Shown here: piece by piece, positions 1-6,207 of the stretch
Position numbering within the stretch: the first letter of the stretch is position 1
Layout: each line of letters starts with the position of its first letter
Assembly: GCA_910577035.1 (NCBI GenBank)
Contig: CAJTKW010000095.1
Coordinates: forward strand, 1-12,311
Source: an uncultured Acetatifactor sp.
GTDB taxonomy: Bacteria > Bacillota > Clostridia > Lachnospirales > Lachnospiraceae
Length of the DNA stretch: 12,311 nt
Direction of reading: 5' to 3'
Made by a program: the position numbers and the translations under genes
Notes under the pieces: generated by a model
Databases searched by the model: none
What the model saw: the letters and a program-made list of their open reading frames with translations, nothing else
Told to the model about the DNA's origin: nothing

Positions 1-138
1 AAAAATTTTTTAAACATTTTTATTTTACCTATTGACATTTCTTAGCTGGACTTTTAAATAATCTGCCTCCGGGCTTCCCCTTCTTCCCATGCCCGTTTCC
101 CCGGGCAGGAAGCTTAAATACATCCTGTATTCAGGCAC

Positions 139-175
139 AAAAATACCCTGCACAGACCGTTTTGTCTGCACAGGG
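139..175 (-). terminator. Intrinsic terminator after the 58-residue gene
   Basis: The arms at 164-175 and 146-157 form a 12-bp stem with a 6-base loop in the minus-strand transcript. Two of the pairs are G-U wobbles. The stem is followed by TATTTTTG (145-138). In a plus-strand transcript the same two positions become C-A mismatches, so the structure favours the minus strand. It lies about 55 bases past the stop of the gene at 230-406. Confidence 0.7.
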
Positions 176-229
176 CATTCTCTTCCCCTTATTATCTCCG
201 CATATGTATGACGCCGTGCCATGACAAGG

Positions 230-406
230 CTATCTTCCCGTCATGCCTCCGGACAATATCTTACATGGTGAGCCGCATACAAAACAATCCGCTTGCCAAA
301 AATGGGCATAGTTGTCCCTTGTGCCTGCCACCTTGTACGAAAATCCGCGTATGATGTCACTGCCGCGAAATAACTCCTTCGCCAGAAGAACCTCGTATTG
401 CTTCAT
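230..406 (-). CDS. Small cysteine-containing protein of unknown function (58 aa)
   Basis: I do not recognise this protein. The start is the ATG at 406, which follows AAAGGTGG at good spacing. A longer open frame extends to 451 but has no ribosome binding site there. The product starts MKQYEVLLAKELFRG and is soluble, with no signal peptide or membrane segment. Near the C-terminus it has three clustered cysteines at residues 41, 44 and 48 (CFVCGSPC), a spacing that could bind a metal or be redox active. A plausible promoter (440-468) precedes it and an intrinsic terminator follows, so it appears to be a monocistronic unit. That framing by signals is the main reason to believe it is a real gene. 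The function is open. Confidence 0.6.
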   Translation of the reverse strand: MKQYEVLLAKELFRGSDIIRGFSYKVAGTRDNYAHFWQADCFVCGSPCKILSGGMTGR

Positions 407-439
407 ACTTCTCACCACCTTTCTCAATAGGATATTCAG

Positions 440-468
440 AGCATAGCACATTTTCCCCGGTCCTGCAA
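440..468 (-). promoter_or_regulatory. Probable extended -10 promoter for the 58-residue gene
   Basis: On the minus strand TTGCAG (468-463), a 17-base spacer and TATGCT (445-440) are preceded by TGC, an extended -10 arrangement. The -35 is weak (3 of 6). Transcription would begin near 433, about 27 bases before the ATG. Confidence 0.45.
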
Positions 469-480
469 CCGGAATTTTTA

Positions 481-510
481 TAACGGTTCAGGCAGGGCAC
501 TGAACCGTTA
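481..510. repeat. Perfect 11-bp inverted repeat downstream of the Rieske oxidoreductase
   Basis: TAACGGTTCAG (481-491) and CTGAACCGTTA (500-510) are exact reverse complements around an 8-base loop. The repeat lies 20 bases past the oxidoreductase stop on the minus strand and just upstream of the promoter for the small gene. There is no T-run after the stem on either strand, so it is not a classical terminator. It could be a U-less terminator, an mRNA 3' stabiliser or an operator for the small gene. Confidence 0.6.
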
Positions 511-529
511 CGATATATGATGAAGGATC

Positions 530-1903
530 TCACCTGCGGGACGGCCGGGACAGCGGCTTCCGGGCAGGTCCGTCCAGGACTTTCCCTTCCCCGTCAAACC
601 GGGATCCGTGACAGGGGCAGTCCCAGCTCTTTTCATGGGGATTCCACACCAGCCTGCAGCCCATATGGGTACAGCGGGCCTGAAATTCCCCCTCGCCGCA
701 TCTGCATTTTTCCTTTCCCCGGGTAATGCCTTTCCACAGACCTCTTGCGCTTACCTGCACATCCCGCCGGAAGTTCTCCTTTGCCGCCTGGGGACGGATC
801 CGTCCGGGGGCAAAGACACTCTCCCAGAGATTGTGCTTTCCCCGTATCAGATCTGTCAGCAGCAAGGCCGCCACCATGGAAGAGGTCATGCCCCATTTTC
901 CATACCCTGTAGCCACGTACCAGTCCGGATGCCATAGAGAATATCTGCCGATCAACGGGATTCCGTCATGGGGCATGCAGTCCTGGGCCGCCCACATGTA
1001 TGCGATCTTTGCCTCCGGGTAAAATTTGCAGGCAGCAGCCTTCAGGCTGCCAAAGGCGCCTCCCTTTCTGTTTTCTCCGGTGCGGTGTGCATTCCCACCC
1101 AGCAGCAGAATATCCCCTGCACTGCGCAGGGAAAGCCCGGCATTGTCCACTCCATAATACATTCCCTGCAAGGGTTTGCAGCCCTTAAGCGCCACCACAT
1201 AGCTCCTGTCCTGATGCTGCCTCAGAAAATAGAAACCGGGCAGATCCCTGAACGGATAATGGGTGGCAAAAACAACACTCTTTGTCAGGAATCTGGCCCT
1301 GTCCGTACAGACGATCCGGCTTCCCACACTTCTCACCGGACTGTTCTCGTAGATCTCCAGCTTTGCCGCCAGGGCACGGATAAATTTCAACGGATGGAAC
1401 TGAGCCTGATTCTCAAAGCACACGGCTTCCACCGTCGCAAAGGGCAGCTCCGTAATCTTTGCTTCGCGGGCAGGAATCCCCAGGGCAGCGGCTGCCACCG
1501 CCTCAGCATGCAGTCCTGACCTGTCCGAGGTGGAATAAAGGTATGCCGGCAGCCTTTCAAAATCACAGTCGATTCCGTTTTCCGCTATAATATGTTCATA
1601 TTCCGAAATCGCCCGTTGATTTGCCTCCGCGTACAGACCGGCCTTCCTCTGCCCCAGCTCCTGAAGCATACGGCTGTAGATCATGCCATGCTGGGAAGTG
1701 ATCTTGGCGGTGGTACGCCCGGTCTGGCCTCCTGCAATCCGTCCGGCTTCCAGCACCGCAACTCTCTTACCCGCCTTCTGCAGCTGCCAGGCAGTGAGAA
1801 TTCCCGTCATTCCCGCTCCGATCACCACCACGTCCCGCTCATGCAGCCCTTCCGCCGGCCTTCTCCGGGGTATCCGCACCCCGCTCTCCCATAATGATTC
1901 CAT
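530..1903 (-). CDS. FAD-dependent oxidoreductase with C-terminal Rieske [2Fe-2S] domain
   Basis: A 457-residue protein with a DAO-type FAD-binding fold at the N-terminus: VVVIGAGMTG gives GxGxxG at residues 29-34, and VLEAG supplies the ribose-binding Glu. A Rieske domain occupies the last ~60 residues. Cluster ligands are visible as C411-x-H413 and C429-x-x-H432 (CTHMGC and CPCHGSRF), with C416 and C431 in the positions of the usual disulfide. The layout is that of Bacillus subtilis YhfW, whose substrate is not known. This protein is about 50 residues shorter and ends soon after the Rieske motif. No signal peptide is present, so it is cytosolic. The ATG at 1903 follows GGAAAGGA and was preferred over upstream in-frame starts, which fall inside the terminator hairpin. 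Likely role: electron transfer through FAD and the iron-sulfur centre on a small amine or hydroxy-acid substrate. Confidence 0.88.
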   Translation of the reverse strand: MESLWESGVRIPRRRPAEGLHERDVVVIGAGMTGILTAWQLQKAGKRVAVLEAGRIAGGQTGRTTAKITSQHGMIYSRMLQELGQRKAGLYAEANQRAISEYEHIIAENGIDCDFERLPAYLYSTSDRSGLHAEAVAAAALGIPAREAKITELPFATVEAVCFENQAQFHPLKFIRALAAKLEIYENSPVRSVGSRIVCTDRARFLTKSVVFATHYPFRDLPGFYFLRQHQDRSYVVALKGCKPLQGMYYGVDNAGLSLRSAGDILLLGGNAHRTGENRKGGAFGSLKAAACKFYPEAKIAYMWAAQDCMPHDGIPLIGRYSLWHPDWYVATGYGKWGMTSSMVAALLLTDLIRGKHNLWESVFAPGRIRPQAAKENFRRDVQVSARGLWKGITRGKEKCRCGEGEFQARCTHMGCRLVWNPHEKSWDCPCHGSRFDGEGKVLDGPARKPLSRPSRR

Positions 1904-1923
1904 TGTAATTTCCTTTCCGCAGC

Positions 1924-1954
1924 AAAAAAACTGTCCAAGACTTATTGGAACAGT
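1924..1954 (-). terminator. Intrinsic terminator or attenuator just upstream of the Rieske oxidoreductase
   Basis: The minus strand carries ACTGTTCCAA, a 6-base loop and TTGGACAGT, with one bulged base in the stem. Seven T residues follow (1930-1924). A run of A on the other side (TTTTT at 1954-1958 on the plus strand) extends the stem. The T-run ends only about 7 bases before the oxidoreductase ribosome binding site. It may simply end exodeoxyribonuclease III transcripts. Because it lies within the leader it could also act as a read-through control for the oxidoreductase. Confidence 0.7.
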
Positions 1955-1986
1955 TTTTCCTGAAATCACTTTATCTATTCATGCCC

Positions 1987-2008
1987 GGCGGCCGCCAAAG
2001 CTGCCGCC
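1987..2008. repeat. GC-rich inverted repeat in the 178-base gap between exonuclease III and the Rieske oxidoreductase
   Basis: GGCGGC (1987-1992) and GCCGCC (2003-2008) can pair around a 10-base loop. The first arm is part of a longer palindrome, GGCGGCCGCC. It contrasts with the A/T-rich flanks. No T-run follows. No convincing promoter could be assigned in the rest of the gap (1904-2081). Confidence 0.4.
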
Positions 2009-2081
2009 GCCCTCCATCCGCCGAATCCAAAAGACAGCAAACTTTAAAAAAACTAAAAGCAAGTATCTCACAGCTTCGGCA

Positions 2082-2831
2082 TCATATCGTCAGTTCCACG
2101 GGACAGTGATCGGAGCCGTAGATTTCCGTATGGATGGCCGCGCCTGTCATTCTGTCCGCAAAATTATCCGAAACCAGGAAATAATCAATACGCCATCCGG
2201 CATTTTTTTCCCGGGCATGAAACTGGTAAGACCACCAGCTGTAGACACCTTCCCTTTCAGGGTAAAAATGGCGGTAGCTGTCTACGAAACCGCTGCCAAG
2301 CAGCTCCGTCATCTTCCCCCGCTCCCGGTCCGTAAAGCCTGCGTTATTGCGGTTGGTCTTGGGGTTCTTCAGGTCGATCTCCTGATGGGCTACATTCAGA
2401 TCCCCACAGACAATGACGCCTTTATCCTCTGCCAGATTGTTTAAATAAATACGAAAATCATCCTCCCACTGCATACGGTACTCCAGCCGGGTCAGTTCCC
2501 GCTGTGAATTGGGGGTATAAACAGTGACCAGATAAAATTCCGGATACGCCAGGGTGATAATCCGCCCCTCATGGTCATGCTCTTCCTTTCCCATGCCGTA
2601 AGTGACCTGCTCCGGCTCCTGCCTGGTAAAGACCGCCGTACCGGAATACCCCTTCTTCTCCGCATAATTCCAGTACTGATAATAGCCCGGCAGATCCATC
2701 TGAATCTGCCCCTCCTGAAGCTTTGTCTCCTGCAGGCAGAAGAAATCCGCATCCAGCTTCCGAAACTCTTCCATAAAGTTCTTACCCATCACGGCCCGCA
2801 GCCCATTCACATTCCATGAAATAAATTTCAT
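2082..2831 (-). CDS. xth: Exodeoxyribonuclease III (AP endonuclease)
   Basis: A 249-residue enzyme of the endonuclease/exonuclease/phosphatase fold that cuts DNA 5' to abasic sites and degrades from 3' ends during base excision repair. All family motifs are present in order: MKFISWNVNGLRA with N7, LQETKLQ with metal ligand E35, VTVYTPNS with Y105, CGDLNVAH with D144 and N146, WRIDYFLVS, and the terminal SDHCPV with D241 and H242. Length matches B. subtilis ExoA (about 250). The ATG at 2831 follows AGGAGG with 9 bases between; the longer frame (to 2870) adds 13 non-conserved residues. It is followed by a terminator at 1924-1954. A repeated 25-base element lies 46 bases upstream of its start. 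Confidence 0.96.
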   Translation of the reverse strand: MKFISWNVNGLRAVMGKNFMEEFRKLDADFFCLQETKLQEGQIQMDLPGYYQYWNYAEKKGYSGTAVFTRQEPEQVTYGMGKEEHDHEGRIITLAYPEFYLVTVYTPNSQRELTRLEYRMQWEDDFRIYLNNLAEDKGVIVCGDLNVAHQEIDLKNPKTNRNNAGFTDRERGKMTELLGSGFVDSYRHFYPEREGVYSWWSYQFHAREKNAGWRIDYFLVSDNFADRMTGAAIHTEIYGSDHCPVELTI

Positions 2832-2877
2832 CCGTCCGTTCCTCCTGAATCTTTTTTGCCAACCTTCCACACATCCG

Positions 2878-2905
2878 TGAAACCAAAGCGCAAAAGCCGC
2901 GCTTT
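2878..2905. repeat. Copy 1 of a 25-base repeated element, containing a stem-loop
   Basis: Positions 2878-2902 match 12264-12288 at 23 of 25 bases in the same orientation; the shared core is CAAAGCGCAAAAG. In this copy AAAGCGC (2885-2891) and GCGCTTT (2899-2905) form a perfect 7-bp stem with a 7-base loop. It lies 10 bases past the stop of the membrane protein gene and upstream of xth. It could end the first transcript or act in the leader of the second. Confidence 0.7.
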
Positions 2906-2915
2906 ATTCATATGT

Positions 2916-3416
2916 TTATCCCGCCCGGTTATGTCTTGCAGAAATTACCAGCATCCCCACAATATCTCCCAGAACTGCCACCGTAAAAACAGTGGTAAGC
3001 GGCGTTATTGCATCCCCATACCCCCGGTACAGGATAATGTTGAACCCAAGGGTGTAACTTCCAAACAACAATTCCATCACGGTCTGCATCCTGACTATAT
3101 CCCGATATAACACAATCTCCCTGCCGGGCCTCGGCTTAAAAGGCATATTCCACCAGGTACCCGGATTGGATAGATGAAGCACCAGTGAAAACAGCAGGTT
3201 ACAGAAAAGCATAGAAGCCGGCATCAAAAACAAGATAGCGGGAGGTCCGTATTTGATTACGTTTCCGGCCTTATCAAATTTTTCGACTACCATGGTTCCG
3301 GTGGCACAGGCCGCCACCGCAATCAGGAAAGACCCCAGGAGAAACACATAACCCAATATTTCCAGCACTGCATCCACCCTGGTATAAATCAGTTTTCGCA
3401 ACAACCTTTTATCCAT
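2916..3416 (-). CDS. Four-helix membrane protein, DUF1648-like
   Basis: A 166-residue integral membrane protein with hydrophobic segments at about 20-40, 58-80, 113-130 and 138-160. Between segments 1 and 2 is KFDKAGNVIKYG. Together with the proline-rich stretch NMPFKPRPG after segment 2, this resembles the DUF1648 layout (a small-residue 'H-F-x-x-x-G' type loop, then a lysine or glycine turn). The histidine usual in that loop is absent. DUF1648 is found in SdpI-type immunity proteins and many uncharacterised Firmicute membrane proteins. The ATG at 3416 follows GAGGAGG with a rather long 11-base spacing. The gene stands alone between palindromes at 3461-3497 and 2885-2905. The family assignment comes from reading patterns by eye, so the function is unknown. 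Confidence 0.7.
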   Translation of the reverse strand: MDKRLLRKLIYTRVDAVLEILGYVFLLGSFLIAVAACATGTMVVEKFDKAGNVIKYGPPAILFLMPASMLFCNLLFSLVLHLSNPGTWWNMPFKPRPGREIVLYRDIVRMQTVMELLFGSYTLGFNIILYRGYGDAITPLTTVFTVAVLGDIVGMLVISARHNRAG

Positions 3417-3460
3417 ATCGCCGGATTCCTCCTCACACTTTCCGACATGCCGCCGGAGGC

Positions 3461-3497
3461 TCTGAGGAAGCGATGCTTTAATCAGCGCTTCCTCAGA
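3461..3497. repeat. Perfect 12-bp palindrome between the ribbon-helix-helix and membrane protein genes
   Basis: TCTGAGGAAGCG (3461-3472) is the exact reverse complement of CGCTTCCTCAGA (3486-3497), with a 13-base loop that can pair a little further. It lies 16 bases past the stop of the small regulator gene on the minus strand. No T-run follows on either strand. It may be a U-less terminator for the SPFH operon or a dispersed palindromic element. Confidence 0.65.
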
Positions 3498-3512
3498 AAA
3501 TCTTTTCGCCTT

Positions 3513-3707
3513 TCACAATTCTAATTCCGGCGGAACGTCCATGGTTTCCGATACGTATTTGCCGTCCTTTTTCCGCTGCCTGACACATTCCGTCAAAAGA
3601 TATTCAATCTGGCCGTTTACCGAACGGAAATCATCCTCTGCCCAGGCGGCGATCTCCGCATACAGCTTTTCGGACAGCCTCAGCGGAATCTGTTTCTTTT
3701 CCGCCAT
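3513..3707 (-). CDS. Arc-like ribbon-helix-helix protein
   Basis: A 64-residue protein. KQIPLRL near the N-terminus matches the single DNA-contacting beta strand of the MetJ/Arc fold. Two helices follow (about residues 13-26 and 30-44: EKLYAEIAAWAEDD, then VNGQIEYLLTECV), and then a charged tail. Such proteins dimerise and bind operators. The start ATG (3707-3705) shares one base with the TAA stop of the SPFH gene (TAATG), so the two are translationally coupled. I infer that it regulates the SPFH operon, perhaps at the dyad over that promoter. An alternative is that the fold serves as a protein-binding adaptor for the SPFH partner, because Arc-like genes are commonly found beside SPFH genes in these bacteria. 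Confidence 0.82.
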   Translation of the reverse strand: MAEKKQIPLRLSEKLYAEIAAWAEDDFRSVNGQIEYLLTECVRQRKKDGKYVSETMDVPPELEL

Positions 3708-4756
3708 TAGTACAGGCTCCCGGAATTCACCACGGGCTGGGCATCCCGGTTGCCGCACAGAACCACCAGCAGATTGGAGACCATAGCCGCCTTGCGCTCC
3801 TCGTCCAGATTTACCACCTGCTTCTCGTTCAGCCTCTCCAGTGCCATCTCCACCATGCCCACTGCACCGTCCACAATCATCTTTCTGGCGTCAATGATGG
3901 CGGAAGCCTGCTGGCGCTGCAGCATCACTGACGCGATTTCGGGCGCATAAGCCAGATAGGTGATTCTCGCGTCAATGATTTCCAGCCCCGCATCGCGGAC
4001 CTTTCCCTGTATCTCCTGCCGGATCCGCTCCGCCACAACCTCGGCGGAACCCCGCAGGCTTCCCTCGTCCGCCTGGCCGTCGCCGGTGGTATCCACATTG
4101 GCCGCAACGTCATACGGATAAATCCTCACAATGTTGCGCAGGGCGGAATCACACTGCAGGGAAAGGTATTCCTTGTAATTGTCCACGTTGAAAACCGCTT
4201 TGGCGGTATCCGTCACCCGCCAGATCACGGCAATGCCGATCTCCACCGGATTGCCCAGACAGTCATTGATCTTCTGCTTTCCGTTGTTCAGCGTCATGGC
4301 CTTTAAAGAAATCTTTTTTCCTGTCTCCGCCGCCCCGGTACTGATATTGATGCCGTTAAGCGCCGTCATTGCCGCCTGGCTGACGTTTCCCTGTATATCG
4401 CCGCTCTGGGCAAGCTTGGTCGCCGCTGCCGGGTTCACCGCGCTGCAGAAAGGATTGACAAAATAGAATCCCGGCTCGCGGATGGTACCCTTATACTCTC
4501 CAAACAGGGTCAGCACCAGGGCCTCCTGAGGCTTTAAGACCTTCAGGCCGCAGAGGGGAATCCAGCCGAAAAGGGTGCCGGCCAGCCCTGCCACAAGCAG
4601 CACGGCTCCCAGAATCCCCCCTTCTCCCGATCTGTCCGCTTCCGATAACCCGTTCGCGCCGAACACAATACATGCTATGGCTGCCGCCAGAAACAACAGA
4701 TTCAGGACCAATGCCCGCATACCGTTCTTTTTTGTCACGTAAATTTTCTCTGTCAT
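3707..4756 (-). CDS. SPFH (band 7/prohibitin-like) domain membrane protein
   Basis: A 349-residue protein anchored by two N-terminal hydrophobic segments (about 14-34 and 48-68). These are followed by the SPFH domain, beginning at KVLKPQEALVLTLFGEYKGT and containing EPGFYFVNPF, GNPVEIGIAVIWRV, the YKEYLSLQCDSALRNI stretch and YPYDVAANVD. A predicted helical region comes next (AERIRQEIQGKVRD to LQRQQASAIIDARK). The tail ends in PVVNSGSLY, typical of clostridial members. The family forms oligomeric membrane scaffolds or microdomains that organise or protect other membrane proteins; the partner here is unknown. A Gly/Ala/Asn-rich stretch at about 105-140 splits the early part of the SPFH domain. 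The start at 4756 follows GGAGG at 8 bases. It is transcribed from the strong promoter at 4800-4828 and coupled to the Arc-like gene by a stop-start overlap. Confidence 0.9.
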   Translation of the reverse strand: MTEKIYVTKKNGMRALVLNLLFLAAAIACIVFGANGLSEADRSGEGGILGAVLLVAGLAGTLFGWIPLCGLKVLKPQEALVLTLFGEYKGTIREPGFYFVNPFCSAVNPAAATKLAQSGDIQGNVSQAAMTALNGINISTGAAETGKKISLKAMTLNNGKQKINDCLGNPVEIGIAVIWRVTDTAKAVFNVDNYKEYLSLQCDSALRNIVRIYPYDVAANVDTTGDGQADEGSLRGSAEVVAERIRQEIQGKVRDAGLEIIDARITYLAYAPEIASVMLQRQQASAIIDARKMIVDGAVGMVEMALERLNEKQVVNLDEERKAAMVSNLLVVLCGNRDAQPVVNSGSLY

Positions 4757-4789
4757 AGTAACTCCCTCCATATTCTTTTGATTTCATTT

Positions 4790-4808
4790 TGATATATGTA
4801 TCATATCA
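4790..4808. promoter_or_regulatory. Dyad overlapping the -10 of the SPFH operon promoter (possible operator)
   Basis: TGATAT (4790-4795) and ATATCA (4803-4808) are inverted around 7 bases. A nested pair, TGATA and TATCA (4790-4794, 4799-4803), is also present. The dyad covers the -10 and the likely transcription start of the promoter at 4800-4828. Being A/T-rich, it may have arisen by chance. I infer a possible binding site for the Arc-like protein of the same operon. Confidence 0.35.
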
Positions 4809-4828
4809 TAACGCTTGGAGGGTGTCAA
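4800..4828 (-). promoter_or_regulatory. Near-consensus sigma-A promoter for the SPFH operon
   Basis: On the minus strand TTGACA (4828-4823), a 17-base spacer and TATGAT (4805-4800) match consensus at 6 of 6 and 5 of 6. The -35 begins only 11 bases past the stop of the upstream hydrolase gene, so the SPFH operon has its own start of transcription. Expected start is near 4793, giving a leader of about 37 bases. Confidence 0.85.
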
Positions 4829-4838
4829 GTTCCTATTG

Positions 4839-5987
4839 TCACTCTGCAAATATCCGCACCGTCAGCCCGCCGGGATAAAATTCCAGCGCCGCCAGCAGGG
4901 TGCTGTGGTTTAAGAAAGCCAGCTCCGGGCTGTCCGTCTGCACCTGAGGCCTGAAACACCCGTCCTCCGCCTTTTGGTTCACAATCCCGATCCTGCAGGC
5001 ATTTCCCTTGCAGTCCCGGCCTTCCAGCTCATAGGAAGCGCGGACAGACACCTGCTGCCCCTGCCTGTAGCGCTGCTCGTCCACGGCGCCGGGAAGGATT
5101 CGCCCCTTAAAATACTCATTTTCGCAGTCCCCTTCAAAGTGGATAAGGCAGACCGTCTCGTCCCCTTCCTGCTTTTCCTCACTGCCGGTGATCTGTACGC
5201 GGATGCAGAGAATTTCCCTGTGCCCTTTTAAGAATTCCCTGACGGACACGATTACCTGCTCCCGCTGCTGCCGGGAAAAGCCGTGCCCCGCCCCCTGCAG
5301 GATCTGCAGGTGACAGTTTTCATAAGCCGCAGCCGCCGCTTTTGCATAACGGACATTCACCAGCATGTCCTCCGACCCGTGGATCAGCAGCACCGGTCCT
5401 CCGTAGCCGCAGATCTGCGCCAGCGGGTCCTTGTCCACCACACCCTCGTGAAACTTCCTGCCGATTCTCACGCCGAAGGTATCTATCGCCTCCGGCACCC
5501 GATTCACATCATAATTGGCTCCGCCCAGGCGCCCGGCCCTGGCATCATCCGGAATACACAAGGCCGGATAAAACAGGATCAGCCTTTCGATCTCCGCCGC
5601 TCTTTCCGCCGCCACAATCCCCGCCACATAGCCTCCCTGGCTTCCCCCTGCCAGAAGGATATGTTTTTCCTCCGTATAAGGCAGGCTCTTCGCATAGTCC
5701 AGGACAGCCTTCAAGTCCGCCGCCTCCGTGTCAATGGTCATATCCAGACTGCTTCCGTCGCTCTTACCCACCACAGAGCCGCCGCAGAAATCAAAGCAAT
5801 ACACTGCGTACCCTATCTCCGCAAAGGCTTCCGCATAAAACACCAGGTCATACTGATTCCCGCCGAAACCATGGCAGACCACCGCTATGGGCTGCCTTTC
5901 CTGCTGCCCCTCCTTTCTGTCCCGTCTGTATTCCGTCCCCCGGATGGTAAGTCCCTCCCTGGTACAGGAAAATTCTTTTTTCTCCAT
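4839..5987 (-). CDS. Alpha/beta hydrolase with C-terminal DUF3237-like domain
   Basis: A 382-residue protein with two parts. Residues 1 to about 260 are an alpha/beta hydrolase: HGFGGNQYD at 39-47 gives the oxyanion loop, AGGSQGG carries nucleophile S116, HGSEDMLV carries D207, and GAGHGF carries H235. This resembles cinnamoyl-ester or acyl-peptide esterase-type enzymes. Residues about 262-382 look like DUF3237 (EYFKGRILPGAVDEQ, RASYELEGRDCKG, QTDSPELAFLNH), a beta-barrel domain of unknown role. The complete triad argues for an active serine esterase; the substrate is unknown. Cysteines are frequent and there is no signal peptide, so it is cytosolic. The start follows AGGAGG with a short 4-base gap. 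It is transcribed from 6078-6106, divergent from the NUDIX operon. The hydrolase part is secure; the second domain is assigned by pattern. Confidence 0.85.
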   Translation of the reverse strand: MEKKEFSCTREGLTIRGTEYRRDRKEGQQERQPIAVVCHGFGGNQYDLVFYAEAFAEIGYAVYCFDFCGGSVVGKSDGSSLDMTIDTEAADLKAVLDYAKSLPYTEEKHILLAGGSQGGYVAGIVAAERAAEIERLILFYPALCIPDDARAGRLGGANYDVNRVPEAIDTFGVRIGRKFHEGVVDKDPLAQICGYGGPVLLIHGSEDMLVNVRYAKAAAAAYENCHLQILQGAGHGFSRQQREQVIVSVREFLKGHREILCIRVQITGSEEKQEGDETVCLIHFEGDCENEYFKGRILPGAVDEQRYRQGQQVSVRASYELEGRDCKGNACRIGIVNQKAEDGCFRPQVQTDSPELAFLNHSTLLAALEFYPGGLTVRIFAE

Positions 5988-6002
5988 ATTTCCTCCTGTT
6001 CC

Positions 6003-6019
6003 GCTGCCGATACGGCAGC
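6003..6019. repeat. Tight hairpin in the hydrolase mRNA leader
   Basis: GCTGCCG (6003-6009) and CGGCAGC (6013-6019) pair perfectly around a 3-base loop. In the hydrolase transcript the hairpin ends about 5 bases before the AGGAGG and could affect initiation. On the plus strand it is followed by TTTTT (6020-6024) and looks like a weak terminator, but no plus-strand gene upstream needs one. Confidence 0.5.
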
Positions 6020-6077
6020 TTTTTAAAGCTTTCCGATAAGTCCTTCCGGCTTTCTTTCACGTTGCCTGTTTTTGTCT

Positions 6078-6106
6078 ATTGTACCCGGATATTCACCCGG
6101 ATGCAA
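6078..6106 (-). promoter_or_regulatory. Promoter for the alpha/beta hydrolase gene
   Basis: On the minus strand TTGCAT (6106-6101), a 17-base spacer and TACAAT (6083-6078) match consensus at 4 of 6 and 5 of 6. The spacer region holds a direct repeat ACCCGGAT (plus-strand 6083-6090 and 6095-6102), 12 bases apart, which could bind a regulator. The leader would be about 84 bases and contains the hairpin at 6003-6019. Confidence 0.65.
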
Positions 6107-6132
6107 TATAACAATTAAATCAGGCTTTTAAC

Positions 6133-6161
6133 TTTTCATTGCCAGTAACCTGTGCTAGAAT
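6133..6161 (+). promoter_or_regulatory. Extended -10 promoter for the NUDIX-fruK-ptsI operon
   Basis: TTTTCA (6133-6138), a 17-base spacer and TAGAAT (6156-6161) are preceded by TGC, an extended -10. The weak -35 is compensated by the extended element. It is back-to-back with the hydrolase promoter, whose -35 lies 27 bases away. Confidence 0.6.
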
Positions 6162-6207
6162 CAAAATAAGAAGTCGTATCAATCAAACTCAGTAAATGAG
6201 GAATACT

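Noticed and set aside
32..55. TTGACA with a 17-base spacer on the plus strand
   Set aside because: The -10 partner matches poorly (3-4 of 6) and there is no plus-strand gene to drive until 6208.
25..222. 65-residue minus-strand open frame after the small gene
   Set aside because: It contains the terminator hairpin at 139-175, has a weak ribosome binding site, and its sequence looks unlike a folded protein.
1683..2444. 253-codon plus-strand open frame across the Rieske oxidoreductase, the gap and xth
   Set aside because: It crosses two real genes and a terminator, with no motif or ribosome binding site.
5283..6026. 247-codon plus-strand open frame opposite the alpha/beta hydrolase
   Set aside because: Shadow of a gene with a complete catalytic triad; it runs through the hydrolase start and leader hairpin.
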